Source: Actinomycetales bacterium
GTDB taxonomy: Bacteria; Actinomycetota; Actinomycetes; Actinomycetales; Kineosporiaceae
Length of the DNA: 63,803 nt
Reading direction: 5' to 3'
NCBI GenBank assembly: GCA_012719445.1
Contig: JAAYAH010000068.1
Span: 1 to 63,803 of the forward strand
The position numbers and the translations under genes are program-made. Position 1 is the first letter of the stretch, and every line of letters starts with the position of its first letter. Shown here piece by piece: positions 63,753 through 63,803 of the stretch. The notes below the pieces were generated by a model. The model searched no databases. It worked only from the letters and a program-made list of their open reading frames with translations, and had not been told where the DNA came from.

Positions 63753-63803
63753 TCTGTGTTCCGGCTCGGTGGGCTGGGGGGTGCGCAGCGTGTCGTGTCG
63801 ACG

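Noticed and set aside
1-63803. tRNA or rRNA genes
   Set aside because: No T-loop-like GTTCGA string with matching acceptor ends was found by eye. A covariance-model scan would settle this.

Overview
The window is a high-GC (about 70% or more by eye) actinobacterial chromosome segment. It has frequent GTG starts, tight ATGA/GTGA/TGATG gene overlaps and TANNNT-type -10 boxes. PimA, a PatA-like acyltransferase and a CDP-alcohol phosphatidyltransferase point to an actinomycete that makes phosphatidylinositol mannosides. From established knowledge, the order aroB-aroK-aroC ... aroE-mltG-ruvX-alaS ... rarA ... aspS ... hisS-MBL-PPIase ... rel-apt-secF-secD-yajC ... ruvB-ruvA-ruvC-yebC-pdxT-pdxS ... 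pimA-patA-pgsA follows the conserved block around Rv2538c-Rv2612c of Mycobacterium tuberculosis. I cannot name the genus. No tRNA, rRNA, insertion sequence, prophage or CRISPR array was seen.

Layout. 0-2 kb: a GNAT acetyltransferase, a small membrane protein and a VapBC toxin-antitoxin pair with a palindromic operator and a leaderless-type promoter. 2-4.9 kb: the shikimate genes aroC-aroK-aroB (minus strand). 5-19.3 kb: a complete Gram-positive type IV pilus locus (minus strand): pilB, pilT, pilC, major pilin pilA, a second pilin, PilV-, PilW- and PilX-like minor pilins, prepilin peptidase pilD, then pilM-pilN-pilO and a PilP-like gene. Three strong hairpins divide it into expression units, and it sits between aroE and aroC. 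19.4-27.2 kb: aroE, mltG, ruvX, alaS, two small conserved proteins and rarA. 27.2-38.1 kb: accessory stretch with an MMPL transporter, a secreted PPC-like protein, AlkD, a Nudix hydrolase, aspS, an aldo/keto reductase, a small Cys-rich protein and an orphan TadE/TadG-like pair. 38.1-53 kb: hisS and an MBL hydrolase, PPIase and a DUF349 protein, an AbiEi-like protein, rel, apt, secDF-yajC and ruvBAC. 53.3-63.7 kb: a 70-residue protein, yebC, pdxT, an AbiEi/DUF559 nuclease-like gene bracketed by two 67-bp palindromic elements, pdxS, pimA-patA-pgsA and an EF-G-like GTPase.

How the parts work together. The pilus locus encodes all parts expected of a monoderm type IV pilus with no secretin: extension and retraction ATPases, platform, MNO(P) membrane collar, peptidase, major pilin and a tip complex of four minor pilins. 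SecD/SecF/YajC drive export, RuvABC and RuvX handle junctions and rRNA or DNA maintenance, PdxS/PdxT make pyridoxal phosphate, and PimA/PatA/PgsA build PI mannosides.

Three things stand out. First, the AbiEi/DUF559 gene at 55479-56486 lies between two equal-length palindromic repeats with conserved ends and a diverged centre. It shares an upstream 14-bp motif with the other AbiEi-like gene at 42738. Second, there are many short tandem repeat arrays (13-36 bp units) between genes and inside conserved proteins, several ending on a stop codon. Third, the pilus locus has its own unusual proteins and built-in hairpins.
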